64,000 nt of DNA, from positions 105,631 to 169,630 of the forward strand of contig CAJTSE010000007.1 in the NCBI GenBank assembly GCA_910578815.1. Direction: 5' to 3'. The position numbers were made by a program, and so were the translations under genes. Below the pieces are notes generated by a model. That model saw nothing but the letters and a program-made list of their open reading frames with translations. It did no database searches and was not told the DNA's origin. The stretch is from an uncultured Acetatifactor sp. Lineage in GTDB: Bacteria; Bacillota; Clostridia; Lachnospirales; Lachnospiraceae. Positions 7,646 to 16,547 of the stretch are shown piece after piece. How positions within the stretch are numbered: the stretch's first letter is position 1; each line of letters starts with the position of its first letter.

Positions 7646-8524
7646 ATGAAAAACTATAGAAAAACCCTGGCAGTCCTATTGGCCGTTATAGCTGTCAGTT
7701 GTTTGACTGCGGCAGTGGTTTTAATTGTCCGCCAGGTCAGAGACACCATACAGACTTCAAAAAATACGGAGGAAATGCGGCCATCCGCAGACTCGGCAAT
7801 GGGAACGGATAATTCGGATTCCCCTTCGGAAGCGGAAACCGCAGAATCACCGGAGCCGTCTTCGGAGGAAAAAGAACAGCCGCCTTCTCCAACCCCGGAA
7901 CCTACTCCCGAACCTGTAGTCAATCCCTACAGCGACAGCTTCCTTGCCAATGAAGACATGGCCGGGTGGCTGCAGATACCGGATACCGCGATTGATTATC
8001 CGATCATGTGGACCCCGGAAGACGAAGAATATTATCTCCGCCGCGGCTTTGACGGTTCCCGCAATTCAAACGGCTGTCTGATCTTAGACACCGACAGCTG
8101 CCTGGATCCTCTGACCACCAACCTGATCATTCATGGTCACAACATGAAATCGGGCGCCATGTTTGGCACGCTGATGGATTACGAGGAAGAAGCCTACTGT
8201 CAGGCGCATAAGACCATCAGCCTTTATACAAAGGAATGCCAGCGAAATTATGAGGTCATCGCTGTATTCTATTCGCAGGTCTTCAAAAAGACAGACCAAG
8301 TATTTAAGTTTTATAAGTTTTTTCAGGCCGACACCGCCGAAGAATTTAATGATTTTTATGATAATATAAAGGCGCTTTCTTTATATGACACAGGTGTCAC
8401 AGCAGAATTTGGAGACCACTTTATCACCCTTTCCACCTGTGCATATCATGTGGATAACGGGCGTTTTGTAGTAGTAGCGAAAGAAGTGGAAAGCGGAGAT
8501 ACCTATCTCCCCATTCAAAATTAA
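7646..8524 (+). CDS. Class B sortase
   Basis: A 292-residue membrane-anchored transpeptidase that joins sorting-signal proteins to the cell wall. Hydrophobic anchor at about 8-28; a Pro/Glu/Ser-rich linker at about 45-92 (repeated PTPEPTPEP); sortase B domain from about 97. Catalytic residues are all present: H165 in HGHN, C265 in TLSTC, R273 in GRFVVV. The spacing and the long helix between His and Cys are class B features. The substrate encoded 13 bp downstream ends in a VPKTG signal, so this is probably a dedicated sortase-substrate pair. The two are co-transcribed from the upstream promoter. Confidence 0.92.
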   Translation: MKNYRKTLAVLLAVIAVSCLTAAVVLIVRQVRDTIQTSKNTEEMRPSADSAMGTDNSDSPSEAETAESPEPSSEEKEQPPSPTPEPTPEPVVNPYSDSFLANEDMAGWLQIPDTAIDYPIMWTPEDEEYYLRRGFDGSRNSNGCLILDTDSCLDPLTTNLIIHGHNMKSGAMFGTLMDYEEEAYCQAHKTISLYTKECQRNYEVIAVFYSQVFKKTDQVFKFYKFFQADTAEEFNDFYDNIKALSLYDTGVTAEFGDHFITLSTCAYHVDNGRFVVVAKEVESGDTYLPIQN

Positions 8525-8537
8525 AGGAGGACTAAAC

Positions 8538-9416
8538 ATGCACAAAAAAATCAAATTATTCGTATCTATGCTGGCAGTGGCAGCAATGTTTGTAATGCTT
8601 CCGGACAGCAACGCAATGACTGCCAAGGCGGCAGGAAACACCTACTCCGTCAAATACCTTGGAGGTAACACCAACGCTTGGTGTTATGTACCCGGCTCCA
8701 CTTTTGACGAAGCATTATATCCCAAGGGAGTCGATGTCTTAAAAGTACTGGATCTGCAGAACGGGGATAACATTGTAGTATACCCCGGTGAAACGGAAAC
8801 CTATAAAGATCTGGATCTTAGCGGTTTCACTCTTAACAGCCTGACTGTTCATCAGAATGCAAAGGCCGCGGTTATTACAGACGGCATCAATGAATGCTAC
8901 ATCCTGGCCGGAGCTTACACCGCCATCAACGGCGATGTAACCAGTGCTCATCTCTATGACAACACTACCTGCACCTTTAACAACAATGTTTTGGATATGG
9001 TACTGCATTATACGGATACACCACAATCCAATATTAGTTGTTCCGGAACCGTTGGCTGCTTTCAGTTTGCCGTTGGCACGGACGATCCCACCGGCGGATT
9101 TTATGATATTCCCAAGGGCACCATGAAACTCCAGGACGGAACGGTTCAGTTTCCTTTCTGGTTACCCACTCCTTCGGAAGCTTATCTGCAGGCAAAAGGC
9201 ATTGCCACGGACACCCCGCCTGCAGCAGATACGCCTGCACCCGAAACACCTGCCGCTCCGGTACCTTCTGCTCCTGGGGCCGGCACCTCTTCCGATGAGT
9301 ACGACAAAGTTCCAAAAACCGGCGATAACAATCATGTAATCCTGTTCGCTGGCTTGACAGGCACTGCCGCTCTGTTATTTACGGCCAGCTTCTGCCTCTA
9401 CAGAAAGACAAAATAG
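8538..9416 (+). CDS. Sortase-anchored surface protein (VPKTG signal)
   Basis: A 292-residue secreted protein. Signal peptide about 1-32 ending near AKAAG; an unrecognised extracellular domain (about 33-215) with regular strand-like repeats (for example LDLSGFTLNSLTVHQNA) and a few cysteines; a Pro/Ala/Thr-rich stalk (about 222-250); then the sorting signal VPKTG, a hydrophobic helix (about 266-286) and the basic tail YRKTK. The neighbouring class B sortase is its likely partner. What the surface domain binds is not evident. Strong ribosome site AAAGGAGG. Confidence 0.85.
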   Translation: MHKKIKLFVSMLAVAAMFVMLPDSNAMTAKAAGNTYSVKYLGGNTNAWCYVPGSTFDEALYPKGVDVLKVLDLQNGDNIVVYPGETETYKDLDLSGFTLNSLTVHQNAKAAVITDGINECYILAGAYTAINGDVTSAHLYDNTTCTFNNNVLDMVLHYTDTPQSNISCSGTVGCFQFAVGTDDPTGGFYDIPKGTMKLQDGTVQFPFWLPTPSEAYLQAKGIATDTPPAADTPAPETPAAPVPSAPGAGTSSDEYDKVPKTGDNNHVILFAGLTGTAALLFTASFCLYRKTK

Positions 9417-9443
9417 TAAATATACGTCTTAAGACATATAATA

Positions 9444-9480
9444 AAAGCGGTGCTTCCTTTAAGGGCGGCACCGCTTTTTG
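9444..9480. terminator. Bidirectional terminator between the VPKTG protein and the GH18 gene
   Basis: AAAGCGGTGC and GGCACCGCTTT pair around a loop of about 13 bases. T-run on the plus strand and A-run on the other side serve the two converging genes. Confidence 0.85.
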
Positions 9481-9511
9481 TACCTGTAGATAACGCTTTC
9501 ATCAGATTTGC

Positions 9512-11245
9512 CTAATTTGTTCCGGCGTACGCCGCTGCCAGTTCCCAGGCCGCCTTCGTTCCGAAGCCCAGCCTCCAGACAGCAACACCGCCAATGTTTC
9601 TGGCCCCCATGGCATTCAGCTTTACGCGCAGAGACTCCGTATCTTCTATCCACATCTGATACAGGGTATTGTCCCCCTGCCATTCGATATAATTTTGGCA
9701 GAGCGTATCATCCCATTCCGCCATCTCCAACGTCTTGCCGTAATTGCTTAAGCACTCTTCCACATTCCTGACGGGAATCGCCGTATCCGTCACTGCCGTT
9801 CCTTCCGTTTTCCAAAGCCTGGTATAAAACGGAAGCGCGTTTATCACCTTTTTGGCCGGTACATGCTCCAGGATCCTGTCCAGTCCGCCCGTTACAAATT
9901 CTATGCTGGCTACGCTTCCTGCCTCCTGGCAGCCGCCCCAGTGTTCGTCATATCCCATCATGATTACATAATCTACAACCAATCCCTGAATGTCAAATCT
10001 TTGAGAATTGAGAGAGTTCAAAGGCACCTTATCATCTACAGACAAAACCAGCCCGTTCTTTCTGCACAAAACGGAAAGCTCCCGCAAAAACTGATTAAAA
10101 TGCGGCCTGGCCTCATCCGTCAATTCTTCGAAATCAATATTTATCCCGTCCAATCCTAACTCCATGGCAGTGTCCACCATATTCTGCGCCATTCCTTGGC
10201 GTCTTGTGGTAGAAGAAAGGATCCCATAGCTGTCAACTTGCGTCTGGTTATCCAGGCGATAATTAAAATCATCCCATACCCCCCAGACCTTTAAGCCATA
10301 ACCATGAGCCTTTTCAACGTATTTCGCAGAAGCATAGGACCTGAAAAGTTCTCCGTCACTGTCCTTTAAGCTAAACCAGGTAGGCGCTATAACATTGATG
10401 CCTTTCCCCTCCTTCACCATATCCGCCAGGGTATCGTTTCCGCCCACGCCCCCGATGGCATGCCACCCAAGATTAACCCTGCCTTCCATGGAAATGGAAG
10501 TATATTCTTCCTGTACATAATCAGTAACGGGAGTCTCCACCTCCGTATCCAGATTTGTCAACCGCTTATTTTCCACATAGCCAATCATGGAGTCCGAAGT
10601 TTTCACCTTACTCCAGTTCCCCATTTCTTCCACAAGCTCCACCTTTTCTCCTGCTGTCAATTCCCGCAGAATCGGGCTCTTGATTCCGCCCTGCACACGC
10701 AGCTGAGTATCCTTTCCTATCGTATATTTCGTGGCTATCCCCCACTCTGTATAGAGCTGCAGATGCCTGTCAAATCTTTCATAAGAGAAATTAGCAAATT
10801 TCCTGGCATATTCAGCAGCAATATACACCTTGTCGTCTGCCGCGTAGCACACCACATACTCCGTCTGATGCACCCCTTCACTGTCATAATAGCCTTTCTC
10901 ACCGAACAATGCCGTTTTGGTATCCGTTGCCGTGGTAAACAAAAGCTTCTGCTCTCCCGTGTCCACATAAAACGTATCATTAAAGTAATCCCGGACCAAA
11001 TCCTGGTCAAAATATACCACACCGTCTCTCACGGCAGCCTGCTCTTTAATCATCTCATCCTGAAGCACTATAGCAAGATTTCCATCCGAGTCAAGCGCAG
11101 CGCCGTTTGTCACCCCATAGTACTCATCCAGATCCGCAAGCTCCTTACTATAAGAATATTTGTCTATCAGCTTGCCGCCAAATGCAATCCCGCCTATTAT
11201 GACGATCAACACCAGTGCTATTATTACCGGTAATGCCTTCTTCAT
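9512..11245 (-). CDS. Membrane-anchored GH18 family protein with SH3-like domain
   Basis: A 577-residue protein with an N-terminal anchor (about 5-23), an unassigned region to about 180, a bacterial SH3-like segment (KSPILRELTAGEKVELVEEM, about 190-235), and a C-terminal glycoside hydrolase 18 barrel from about 255. The GH18 catalytic motif is intact as LDGINIDFEEL (DxxDxDxE pattern), with later YVIMMGYDEHWGG and GVAVWRLGFG strands. Related proteins (YaaH/SleL-like or YvbX-like) act on peptidoglycan or spore cortex N-acetylglucosamine linkages, and SH3 domains bind cell wall. A peptidoglycan role is inferred, not shown. Confidence 0.87.
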   Translation of the reverse strand: MKKALPVIIALVLIVIIGGIAFGGKLIDKYSYSKELADLDEYYGVTNGAALDSDGNLAIVLQDEMIKEQAAVRDGVVYFDQDLVRDYFNDTFYVDTGEQKLLFTTATDTKTALFGEKGYYDSEGVHQTEYVVCYAADDKVYIAAEYARKFANFSYERFDRHLQLYTEWGIATKYTIGKDTQLRVQGGIKSPILRELTAGEKVELVEEMGNWSKVKTSDSMIGYVENKRLTNLDTEVETPVTDYVQEEYTSISMEGRVNLGWHAIGGVGGNDTLADMVKEGKGINVIAPTWFSLKDSDGELFRSYASAKYVEKAHGYGLKVWGVWDDFNYRLDNQTQVDSYGILSSTTRRQGMAQNMVDTAMELGLDGINIDFEELTDEARPHFNQFLRELSVLCRKNGLVLSVDDKVPLNSLNSQRFDIQGLVVDYVIMMGYDEHWGGCQEAGSVASIEFVTGGLDRILEHVPAKKVINALPFYTRLWKTEGTAVTDTAIPVRNVEECLSNYGKTLEMAEWDDTLCQNYIEWQGDNTLYQMWIEDTESLRVKLNAMGARNIGGVAVWRLGFGTKAAWELAAAYAGTN

Positions 11246-11309
11246 AATTTGTTATATTCCCTTCTTTCATCCAAAAGTTTCATCCGGAACCTGACCGGAC
11301 GTGTGTACG

Positions 11310-11347
11310 TGTAACTGTCCGTATTTTTAAGAAAGCGAACAGTTACA
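11310..11347. promoter_or_regulatory. Inverted repeat in the GH18 gene leader
   Basis: Perfect 9-bp arms TGTAACTGT (11310-11318) and ACAGTTACA (11339-11347), 65-100 bp before the GH18 start and just downstream of a TATGAT -10-like box on the minus strand. It could be an operator or an RNA stem; nothing identifies a regulator. Confidence 0.35.
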
Positions 11348-11476
11348 TCATACCACACTCGTCGCTTTAAGTCATTACCATTTTTTTAAGTCTGTAACCA
11401 TAGTCTCCGCCTTCAGCACGGGAGGCAATCCGTTTTTATTTGATTTGGCGGGACTGTTTTACAGGAAGCAGGCTGA

Positions 11477-11713
11477 TCATCCGCCGATCACCTTGTCAAA
11501 GCGGATCTGCTCAATATTACCGGCATCGCCTAATACATAGTCTGCCATATAAGGACTGTCTTCCCGCACAGCTCTGGCCGCTGCTTCACCCGGAAGCGTG
11601 ACCCGACCATCAACAAAAAGCTCCACGCCCTGGCTGTACAGCTGCTCCAGATACATTCGCATACACTCTCTGGCATTTTCCAGGTCAGCTGCTTCCCTGC
11701 TTTCTTCATACAA
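11477..11713 (-). CDS. Small hypothetical protein with TTG start
   Basis: A 78-residue acidic protein that I do not recognise. It appears to be a helical N-terminal half (EESREAADLENARECMRMYLEQLY) followed by a more strand-like half. Coding is supported by a strong ribosome site, AGGAGG at 11721-11726, seven bases before a TTG at 11713. The nearby ATG at 11709 is out of frame. No membrane segment. No operon partner; it lies 230 bp upstream of the GH18 gene in the same direction. Confidence 0.6.
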   Translation of the reverse strand: MYEESREAADLENARECMRMYLEQLYSQGVELFVDGRVTLPGEAAARAVREDSPYMADYVLGDAGNIEQIRFDKVIGG

Positions 11714-11726
11714 GAATATACCTCCT

Positions 11727-12123
11727 TTTCATTTTTTTAACCAAAAGGATCGTGATGAATCGTAAATGCACCCGGCTGTACTGTATAGGCAAAAATTGCC
11801 AATATACAAAAAGATTAAAATGAATTATTATTGTGAAAATATTAGTTGAAATACTAAAGATCAAGCAGGCACCAGCATATATTGCGCCAACACTTGTAAG
11901 ACATTCCGAATTATATGTCAGATTTTTTTTAAACTTCATATAATATATCGGGATGAAACGAGACGACACGTCTCCAAAACTATATCAACTGATAAATACA
12001 GACCGATCCTCCCTTCCTGTACGGACTACCGGAGGCACTTACATTGTGATTATATCTTATTGGCTTTATGAATTCAAGTACTTTTTGAAAATTCTTAAAA
12101 AAATCGAAATTCAGATCCTGCTA
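11727..12123. other. AT-rich intergenic stretch with no convincing gene
   Basis: About 400 bp between the small TTG-start gene and the mecA promoter. A 70-codon plus frame (11953-12165) lacks a ribosome site and overlaps the mecA promoter, so I do not call it. No clear palindrome or RNA fold was seen. Confidence 0.5.
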
Positions 12124-12152
12124 TTGACTTACAGGTTGCGAGACGATATGAT
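12124..12152 (+). promoter_or_regulatory. Promoter of mecA
   Basis: TTGACT (12124-12129), 17-bp spacer, TATGAT (12147-12152); the ATG follows 58 bp downstream. Confidence 0.7.
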
Positions 12153-12209
12153 ACAAGAAAAGTAGCTGTTACTCGGCATACCTGCAATGCAGAAAGAAAG
12201 GGTTGTCGT

Positions 12210-12935
12210 ATGAAAATAGAAAAAGTAAACGAAAATCAGATTCGCTGCACCCTGACCCGTGAGGATCTTGCCAGCCGCGAACTGAAAATAAGCGAACTTG
12301 CTTATGGTACGGAGAAAGCAAAAACCCTGTTCCGCGATATGATGCGACAGGCAAATTTTGAATTCGGATTTGAAGCGGAGGACATTCCTCTAATGATTGA
12401 AGCCATTCCCTTGAATGCCGAATGTATTGTGCTGATTATTACCAAAGTAGAGGACCCGGAAGAACTGGATACCCGTTTTTCCCGTTTTGCTCCCTCTGTT
12501 ACCGAAGATGAAGATGACGAATATGGCGCAGGAGATACGGATGAAGTAATGGATTTGTTTCGCAGGCTCCATACTGCCCCTCCTGAGGCAGATTCCCAAA
12601 GCAGCCCCAAAGACTCCGCAAATTCCACGGAAGCTGCCCTCTCCCGGATATTTCATCTGAATTCTCTTCGACAGGCCATGGATGCCTGTCGGTTAATTGC
12701 CACCAACTATACCGGTATCAGTTCTCTCTATAAGCATCATTCTGAACAGCGGTATTATCTGGTCTTAACATCAGATGGCAATTCCGGAGAAGCTTTTGAC
12801 AAGGCCTGCAATATTTTGTCGGAATATGGTACAATGCAGCGCAGCTTATCCGTCGGCGAGAGCTATCTGGCAGAACATTGCGAAGTACTGATTCCTCGGA
12901 ATGCAGTAAACATTCTTGGAAACGGAGAAAACTAA
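12210..12935 (+). CDS. mecA: MecA-like adaptor protein for ClpC
   Basis: A 241-residue protein with the MecA layout: N-terminal domain starting MKIEKVNENQIRCTLTREDL and containing a DMMRQANFEFGF segment; a long acidic, Ser-rich linker (about 88-140); and a C-terminal domain (about 145-241) with Y/F-rich strands (SSLYKHHSEQRYYLVL). MecA delivers substrates such as competence and sporulation factors to the ClpC-ClpP protease. It is a single-gene unit with its own promoter and terminator. The linker is longer than in some homologs. Confidence 0.85.
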   Translation: MKIEKVNENQIRCTLTREDLASRELKISELAYGTEKAKTLFRDMMRQANFEFGFEAEDIPLMIEAIPLNAECIVLIITKVEDPEELDTRFSRFAPSVTEDEDDEYGAGDTDEVMDLFRRLHTAPPEADSQSSPKDSANSTEAALSRIFHLNSLRQAMDACRLIATNYTGISSLYKHHSEQRYYLVLTSDGNSGEAFDKACNILSEYGTMQRSLSVGESYLAEHCEVLIPRNAVNILGNGEN

Positions 12936-12958
12936 ACAAACAGGCTGTCACTTTGTAG

Positions 12959-13003
12959 AAAAGGAGCTGTACACTAAAATATTAGCGTCAGCTCCTTTTA
13001 TTG
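12959..13003 (+). terminator. Terminator of mecA
   Basis: AAAAGGAGCTG and CAGCTCCTTTT form an 11-bp stem around a 19-base loop, running into the T-run. Confidence 0.8.
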
Positions 13004-13027
13004 CAGCAATTCTGCTGAAATACCTTT

Positions 13028-13219
13028 TTAAACCTCTTCGATAGCCTTCATCAGCGCGTCAATATCAATACCATGCACCATAGCTGCTTCCTCCAGGGAT
13101 TCCCCCTGTGCGGAAGGGCAGCCCAGGCAGTGCATTCCCGCATCCATCAGTACCGGTGCAACGTCTGGATTTTTGCGCAGGATTTCACCAATGGTCATCT
13201 CCTTTGTAATTCCGCTCAT
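13028..13219 (-). CDS. DUF1858 domain protein
   Basis: A 63-residue protein that is a single DUF1858 domain: ITKEMTIGEILRKNPDVAPVL followed by GMHCLGCPSAQGESLEEAAMVHG. The conserved CLGCP pair is present. The same domain occurs at the N-terminus of iron-sulfur repair (ScdA/RIC) and hybrid-cluster-associated proteins, so a redox or iron-sulfur link is plausible but unproven. GAAAGGAGAG upstream of ATG. A strong promoter lies about 80 bp upstream. Confidence 0.85.
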   Translation of the reverse strand: MSGITKEMTIGEILRKNPDVAPVLMDAGMHCLGCPSAQGESLEEAAMVHGIDIDALMKAIEEV

Positions 13220-13296
13220 ATCTATTCTCTCCTTTCATGGCCGCGGCATATCGGCTGCGGCTCATTTATCAATCAGTTATATACCGATTTTAATAT

Positions 13297-13325
13297 AGTA
13301 TAGATTATTCCCCAAAATTTGACAA
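13297..13325 (-). promoter_or_regulatory. Promoter of the DUF1858 gene
   Basis: On the minus strand TTGTCA (13320-13325), 17-bp spacer, TATACT (13297-13302). Confidence 0.6.
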
Positions 13326-14056
13326 GCTATTCTTCAACCTGTTTGGCAGTGTGGTGGTCGAGGGCGCTTTATTCCGTGGTTCTGAATTATTTACTGGCTG
13401 GCTCTGAGGATTTATGGGGCACGATTGACTGGGAAGCCGACCGCTGCGATTTCTCAGGAGACTTATTTACAAAAATACTGGAAATCACAAAACGATATGC
13501 AGATCCAGAGAGTATAGGACAGACAGCTGTCGCAGACCGGTATAGGCTGGACGTTGATGTCAGAGAAGTAGTGGAAAGTAACAGAAGGGTCATCCTCGAC
13601 TACCCGTTCAACGACGGCTGGTATCCCTACTTTAGCGTCTCCGATGTGCTGATGGTAAACGCAAACACAAAGTACCCTGAAGGCGCATGCGAATTTATAG
13701 AATATCTTCTGGACGAGGAAGGCCAGACTTTTGTCACCCAATCTTCCGGTCTGCCTGTCAACAAAGATATGGCAGACAGCTACAAAGCATGGGAGCTGAA
13801 AGAGAATGAAGCGGAAAAGTCTCATTATTACATGACAATAGACGGAGTTCCGGAAGAGATTTCCCTGACAAAGGAAATGACTGATGAGGCTTTGGATTAT
13901 GCAGAACGGACGCGATACTTGCCCCTTAAGACGAAAGAAATCCAGTCAATTATCTATGAGGAAGCATTGCTGTTCTACACCGGAGATAAGTCTCTGGAAG
14001 CGGTCATTGACCTGATTCAAAACCGGGTGCAGCTTTACCTGGATGAAAATATGTAG
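13319..14056 (+). pseudogene. Remnant of an extracellular solute-binding protein (C-terminal part)
   Basis: About 220 residues match the C-terminal half of a family-1 sugar-binding protein of an ABC importer (for example GWYPYFSVSDVLMVNANTKYP, EFIEYLLDEEGQTFV and SSGLPVNKD). The signal peptide, lipobox and N-terminal lobe are missing, there is no ribosome site at the frame start, and the frame begins inside the promoter of the divergent DUF1858 gene. It reads as a deletion remnant with no transporter partners nearby. The 64-bp tandem array starts at its stop codon. Confidence 0.8.
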
Positions 14057-14275
14057 CGGCCTCTGGCGCTCTCCGCTGCTTCACTACCCTGGCTCGTTCA
14101 GCCCGCGCCATTCGCAAATCGCGCCTCTGGCGCTCTCCGCTGCTTCACTACCCTGGCTCGTTCAGCCCGCGCCATTCGCAAATCGCGCCTCTGGCGCTCT
14201 CCGCTGCTTCACTACCCTGGCTCGTTCAGCCCGCGCCATTCGCAAATCGCGCCTCTGGCGCTCTCCGCTGCTTCG
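14056..14275. repeat. Tandem array, 64-bp unit, three full copies plus a partial one
   Basis: The unit begins GCGCCTCTGGCGCTCTCCGC, continues TGCTTCACTACCCTGGCTCG and ends TTCAGCCCGCGCCATTCGCA plus AATC. Copies start at about 14056, 14121, 14185 and 14249 with an exact 64-bp period. The fourth breaks off after TGCTTC. Copies are almost identical, suggesting recent expansion. Contiguous without spacers, so not a CRISPR array. Confidence 0.92.
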
Positions 14276-14307
14276 CAGCTAACTTTGCTCATGAAATGGC
14301 GCTCCCT

Positions 14308-14368
14308 CAGCGGACATAAAAAATGGAAAATTCATGCGAGCATGATTTTCCATTTTTTATGTCCGCTG
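14308..14368. repeat. Long palindrome after the 64-bp array
   Basis: A 61-bp inverted repeat with arms CAGCGGACATAAAAAATGG and CCATTTTTTATGTCCGCTG, continuing inward through GAAAAT/ATTTTC to a small loop near GCGAGC. It is followed by GGCTGAACTG, the same end sequence seen in the elements near 41.3 and 45.5 kb. Same arrangement as the first array: tandem units, then a long hairpin. It could stop readthrough into pflB but lacks a T-run. Confidence 0.8.
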
Positions 14369-14405
14369 GCTGAACTGTGTACTGCAAAAAGTACACTCCC
14401 ACGCC

Positions 14406-14434
14406 TTGACTCTTCACATTCTTTTTCATATAAT
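14406..14434 (+). promoter_or_regulatory. Promoter of the pyruvate formate-lyase operon
   Basis: TTGACT (14406-14411), 17-bp spacer, perfect TATAAT (14429-14434). A perfect 7-bp inverted repeat GTGTACT/AGTACAC sits just upstream (about 14376-14395) and may be a regulator site. Confidence 0.75.
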
Positions 14435-14480
14435 GGTACTTAGGAATCAGAACTTAAAATTTTATAGGAGGTATTTCAAA

Positions 14481-16520
14481 ATGAAACCGATTGAAACAGA
14501 TTTCGTGCGTGGCAAATGGGACAAGGAAGTCAACGTTCGTGACTTCATCCAGAGAAACTATCATCCCTACGATGGCGACGATGCTTTCCTGGCCGGCCCT
14601 ACACAAAACACCAAGGACCTGTGGGCAATGGTGCTTGATCTGCAGAAGCAGGAGAGAGAAGCAGGCGGCGTCCTTGACATGGACACCAAGGTTGTTTCCA
14701 CCATCACTTCCCATGGCCCCGGCTATCTGGACAAGAACAAAGAGACTATCGTAGGTTTCCAGACCGATAAGCCCTTCAAGAGATCCCTGCAGCCTTATGG
14801 CGGTATTCGTATGGCAGAAAAAGCCTGCTCCGACAATGGCTACGAGGTTGACCCTGAAATCTCCGAGTTCTTCTCCACTCATAGAAAGACTCACAATGCA
14901 GGCTGCTTTGACGCATACAATCAGGAAATGAGAGCATGCCGTTCTTCTCATATCATCACCGGCCTTCCCGATGCTTATGGCCGCGGACGTATTATCGGCG
15001 ACTACAGACGTGTGGCTCTGTACGGCATCGACAGACTGTTAGAAGACAAGCAGGAGCAGAAGGATTCCACCGGCCGTGTTATGACCGACGACGTGATCCG
15101 CCTTCGTGAGGAAATTTCCGAGCAGATGGTTGCTCTGAAGATGATGAAGGAAATGGCTGCCTCCTACGGCTGCGATATTTCCAATCCTGCAACCAACGTA
15201 AAGGAAGCAATTCAGGCTGTATACTTCGGATACCTGTGTGCAGTTAAGGAGCAGAACGGTGCCGCTATGTCCCTTGGACGTACCTCCACCTTCCTTGACA
15301 TCTTCGCTGAGAGAGATTTAAAGAACGGCACCTTTACCGAAGAGCAGATTCAGGAGTTTGTTGATCACTTCATCATGAAGCTGCGTTTGATCAAATTTGC
15401 ACGTACTCCCGAATACAACCAGATTTTTGCAGGCGATCCTGTATGGGTTACCGAGTCTCTGGCAGGTGTAGGTGTTGACGGGCGTCACATGGTTACCAGA
15501 ATGAGCTTCCGTTATCTGCAGACCCTGTACAATCTGGGCGCTTCACCTGAGCCCAACCTGACCGTGCTTTGGTCCACCAGGCTTCCCGAAGGCTTTAAGA
15601 GATTCTGTGCGAAGACCTCTATCGAGACCTCTTCCATTCAGTATGAGAATGATGACCTGATGAGAGCAACCCACGGCGATGATTACGGTATCGCTTGCTG
15701 TGTATCTTCCATGGTAATCGGCAAGGAAATGCAGTTCTTCGGCGCACGTGCTAACCTGGCTAAGTGTCTGCTTTACGCTTTGAACGGCGGTGTGGATGAA
15801 GTTACCAAGAAGCAGGTAGGTCCCAAGTACCGCCCTGTGGAAGGCGATGTCCTTGATTATGACGATGTTATAAGCAAGTTTACCGATATGATGGAGTGGC
15901 AGGCAGATGTTTATGTAAATACCCTGAACATCATCCACTACATGCACGACAAGTACTGCTATGAGAGAGCTGAGATGGCTCTGCATGACAGGGATGTGAA
16001 GAGATACTTTGCTACCGGTGTTGCAGGTCTGTCCATCGTTGCTGACTCTCTTTCCGCAATCAAGTATGCAAAGGTTGAGGTTGTCCGTGATGAGGACGGT
16101 GTCATTGTAGACTTCAAGACCACCGGAGACTTCCCCAAGTACGGCAACGACGACGACCGCGTTGACGAAATTGCACAGTGGCTGGTACACACCTTCATGA
16201 CCGCTGTCAGAAGGCATCACACCTACAGAAACGGTATTCCTACCACCTCCATCCTGACCATTACCTCCAACGTTACTTATGGTAAGGCTACAGGTAATAC
16301 GCCTGATGGACGTAGAAAAGGACAGCCTTTTGCTCCCGGTGCCAACCCTATGCACGGACGTGATACCCATGGTGCGGTAGCATCTCTGTCCTCCGTATCC
16401 AAGCTTCCTTTCAAGGATGCACAGGATGGTATTTCCAATACCTTCACCATCATCCCCGGAGCTCTGGGCAAGGAAGATCAGGTATTTGCCGGCGACATCG
16501 AACTTGATTTAAACAAGTAA
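14481..16520 (+). CDS. pflB: Pyruvate formate-lyase body lacking the glycyl-radical domain
   Basis: A 679-residue protein that matches formate C-acetyltransferase from its start (FVRGKWDKEVNVRDFIQRNY) to GQPFAPGANPMHGRD and GISNTFTIIPGALGKEDQV. The catalytic pair C406-C407 (IACCVSSM) is intact. Usual PFL is about 760 residues and ends with the glycyl-radical domain; here the frame stops with DIELDLNK where that domain would begin. The missing part is encoded by the separate gene at 16831, and 679 plus 80 residues gives the normal total. Start at 14481 is fixed by AGGAGG. Cytoplasmic enzyme converting pyruvate and CoA to acetyl-CoA and formate. I see no frameshift: intergenic sequence, a further gene and new ribosome sites lie between the parts. 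Confidence 0.95.
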   Translation: MKPIETDFVRGKWDKEVNVRDFIQRNYHPYDGDDAFLAGPTQNTKDLWAMVLDLQKQEREAGGVLDMDTKVVSTITSHGPGYLDKNKETIVGFQTDKPFKRSLQPYGGIRMAEKACSDNGYEVDPEISEFFSTHRKTHNAGCFDAYNQEMRACRSSHIITGLPDAYGRGRIIGDYRRVALYGIDRLLEDKQEQKDSTGRVMTDDVIRLREEISEQMVALKMMKEMAASYGCDISNPATNVKEAIQAVYFGYLCAVKEQNGAAMSLGRTSTFLDIFAERDLKNGTFTEEQIQEFVDHFIMKLRLIKFARTPEYNQIFAGDPVWVTESLAGVGVDGRHMVTRMSFRYLQTLYNLGASPEPNLTVLWSTRLPEGFKRFCAKTSIETSSIQYENDDLMRATHGDDYGIACCVSSMVIGKEMQFFGARANLAKCLLYALNGGVDEVTKKQVGPKYRPVEGDVLDYDDVISKFTDMMEWQADVYVNTLNIIHYMHDKYCYERAEMALHDRDVKRYFATGVAGLSIVADSLSAIKYAKVEVVRDEDGVIVDFKTTGDFPKYGNDDDRVDEIAQWLVHTFMTAVRRHHTYRNGIPTTSILTITSNVTYGKATGNTPDGRRKGQPFAPGANPMHGRDTHGAVASLSSVSKLPFKDAQDGISNTFTIIPGALGKEDQVFAGDIELDLNK

Positions 16521-16547
16521 ATTTTTATAGTATAAAAAGGAGACGCT

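Noticed and set aside
11953..12165. 70-codon plus frame before mecA
   Set aside because: No ribosome site and it overlaps the mecA promoter.
14056..14280. Possible CRISPR array
   Set aside because: Units are contiguous 64-bp copies without unique spacers, and no cas genes are nearby.
14043..14282. 79-codon frame through the 64-bp array
   Set aside because: Repeat-encoded, overlaps the end of the remnant gene and has no start signal.
15543..16370. 275-codon minus frame inside pflB
   Set aside because: Fully antisense to a well-supported enzyme gene, with no start signal.
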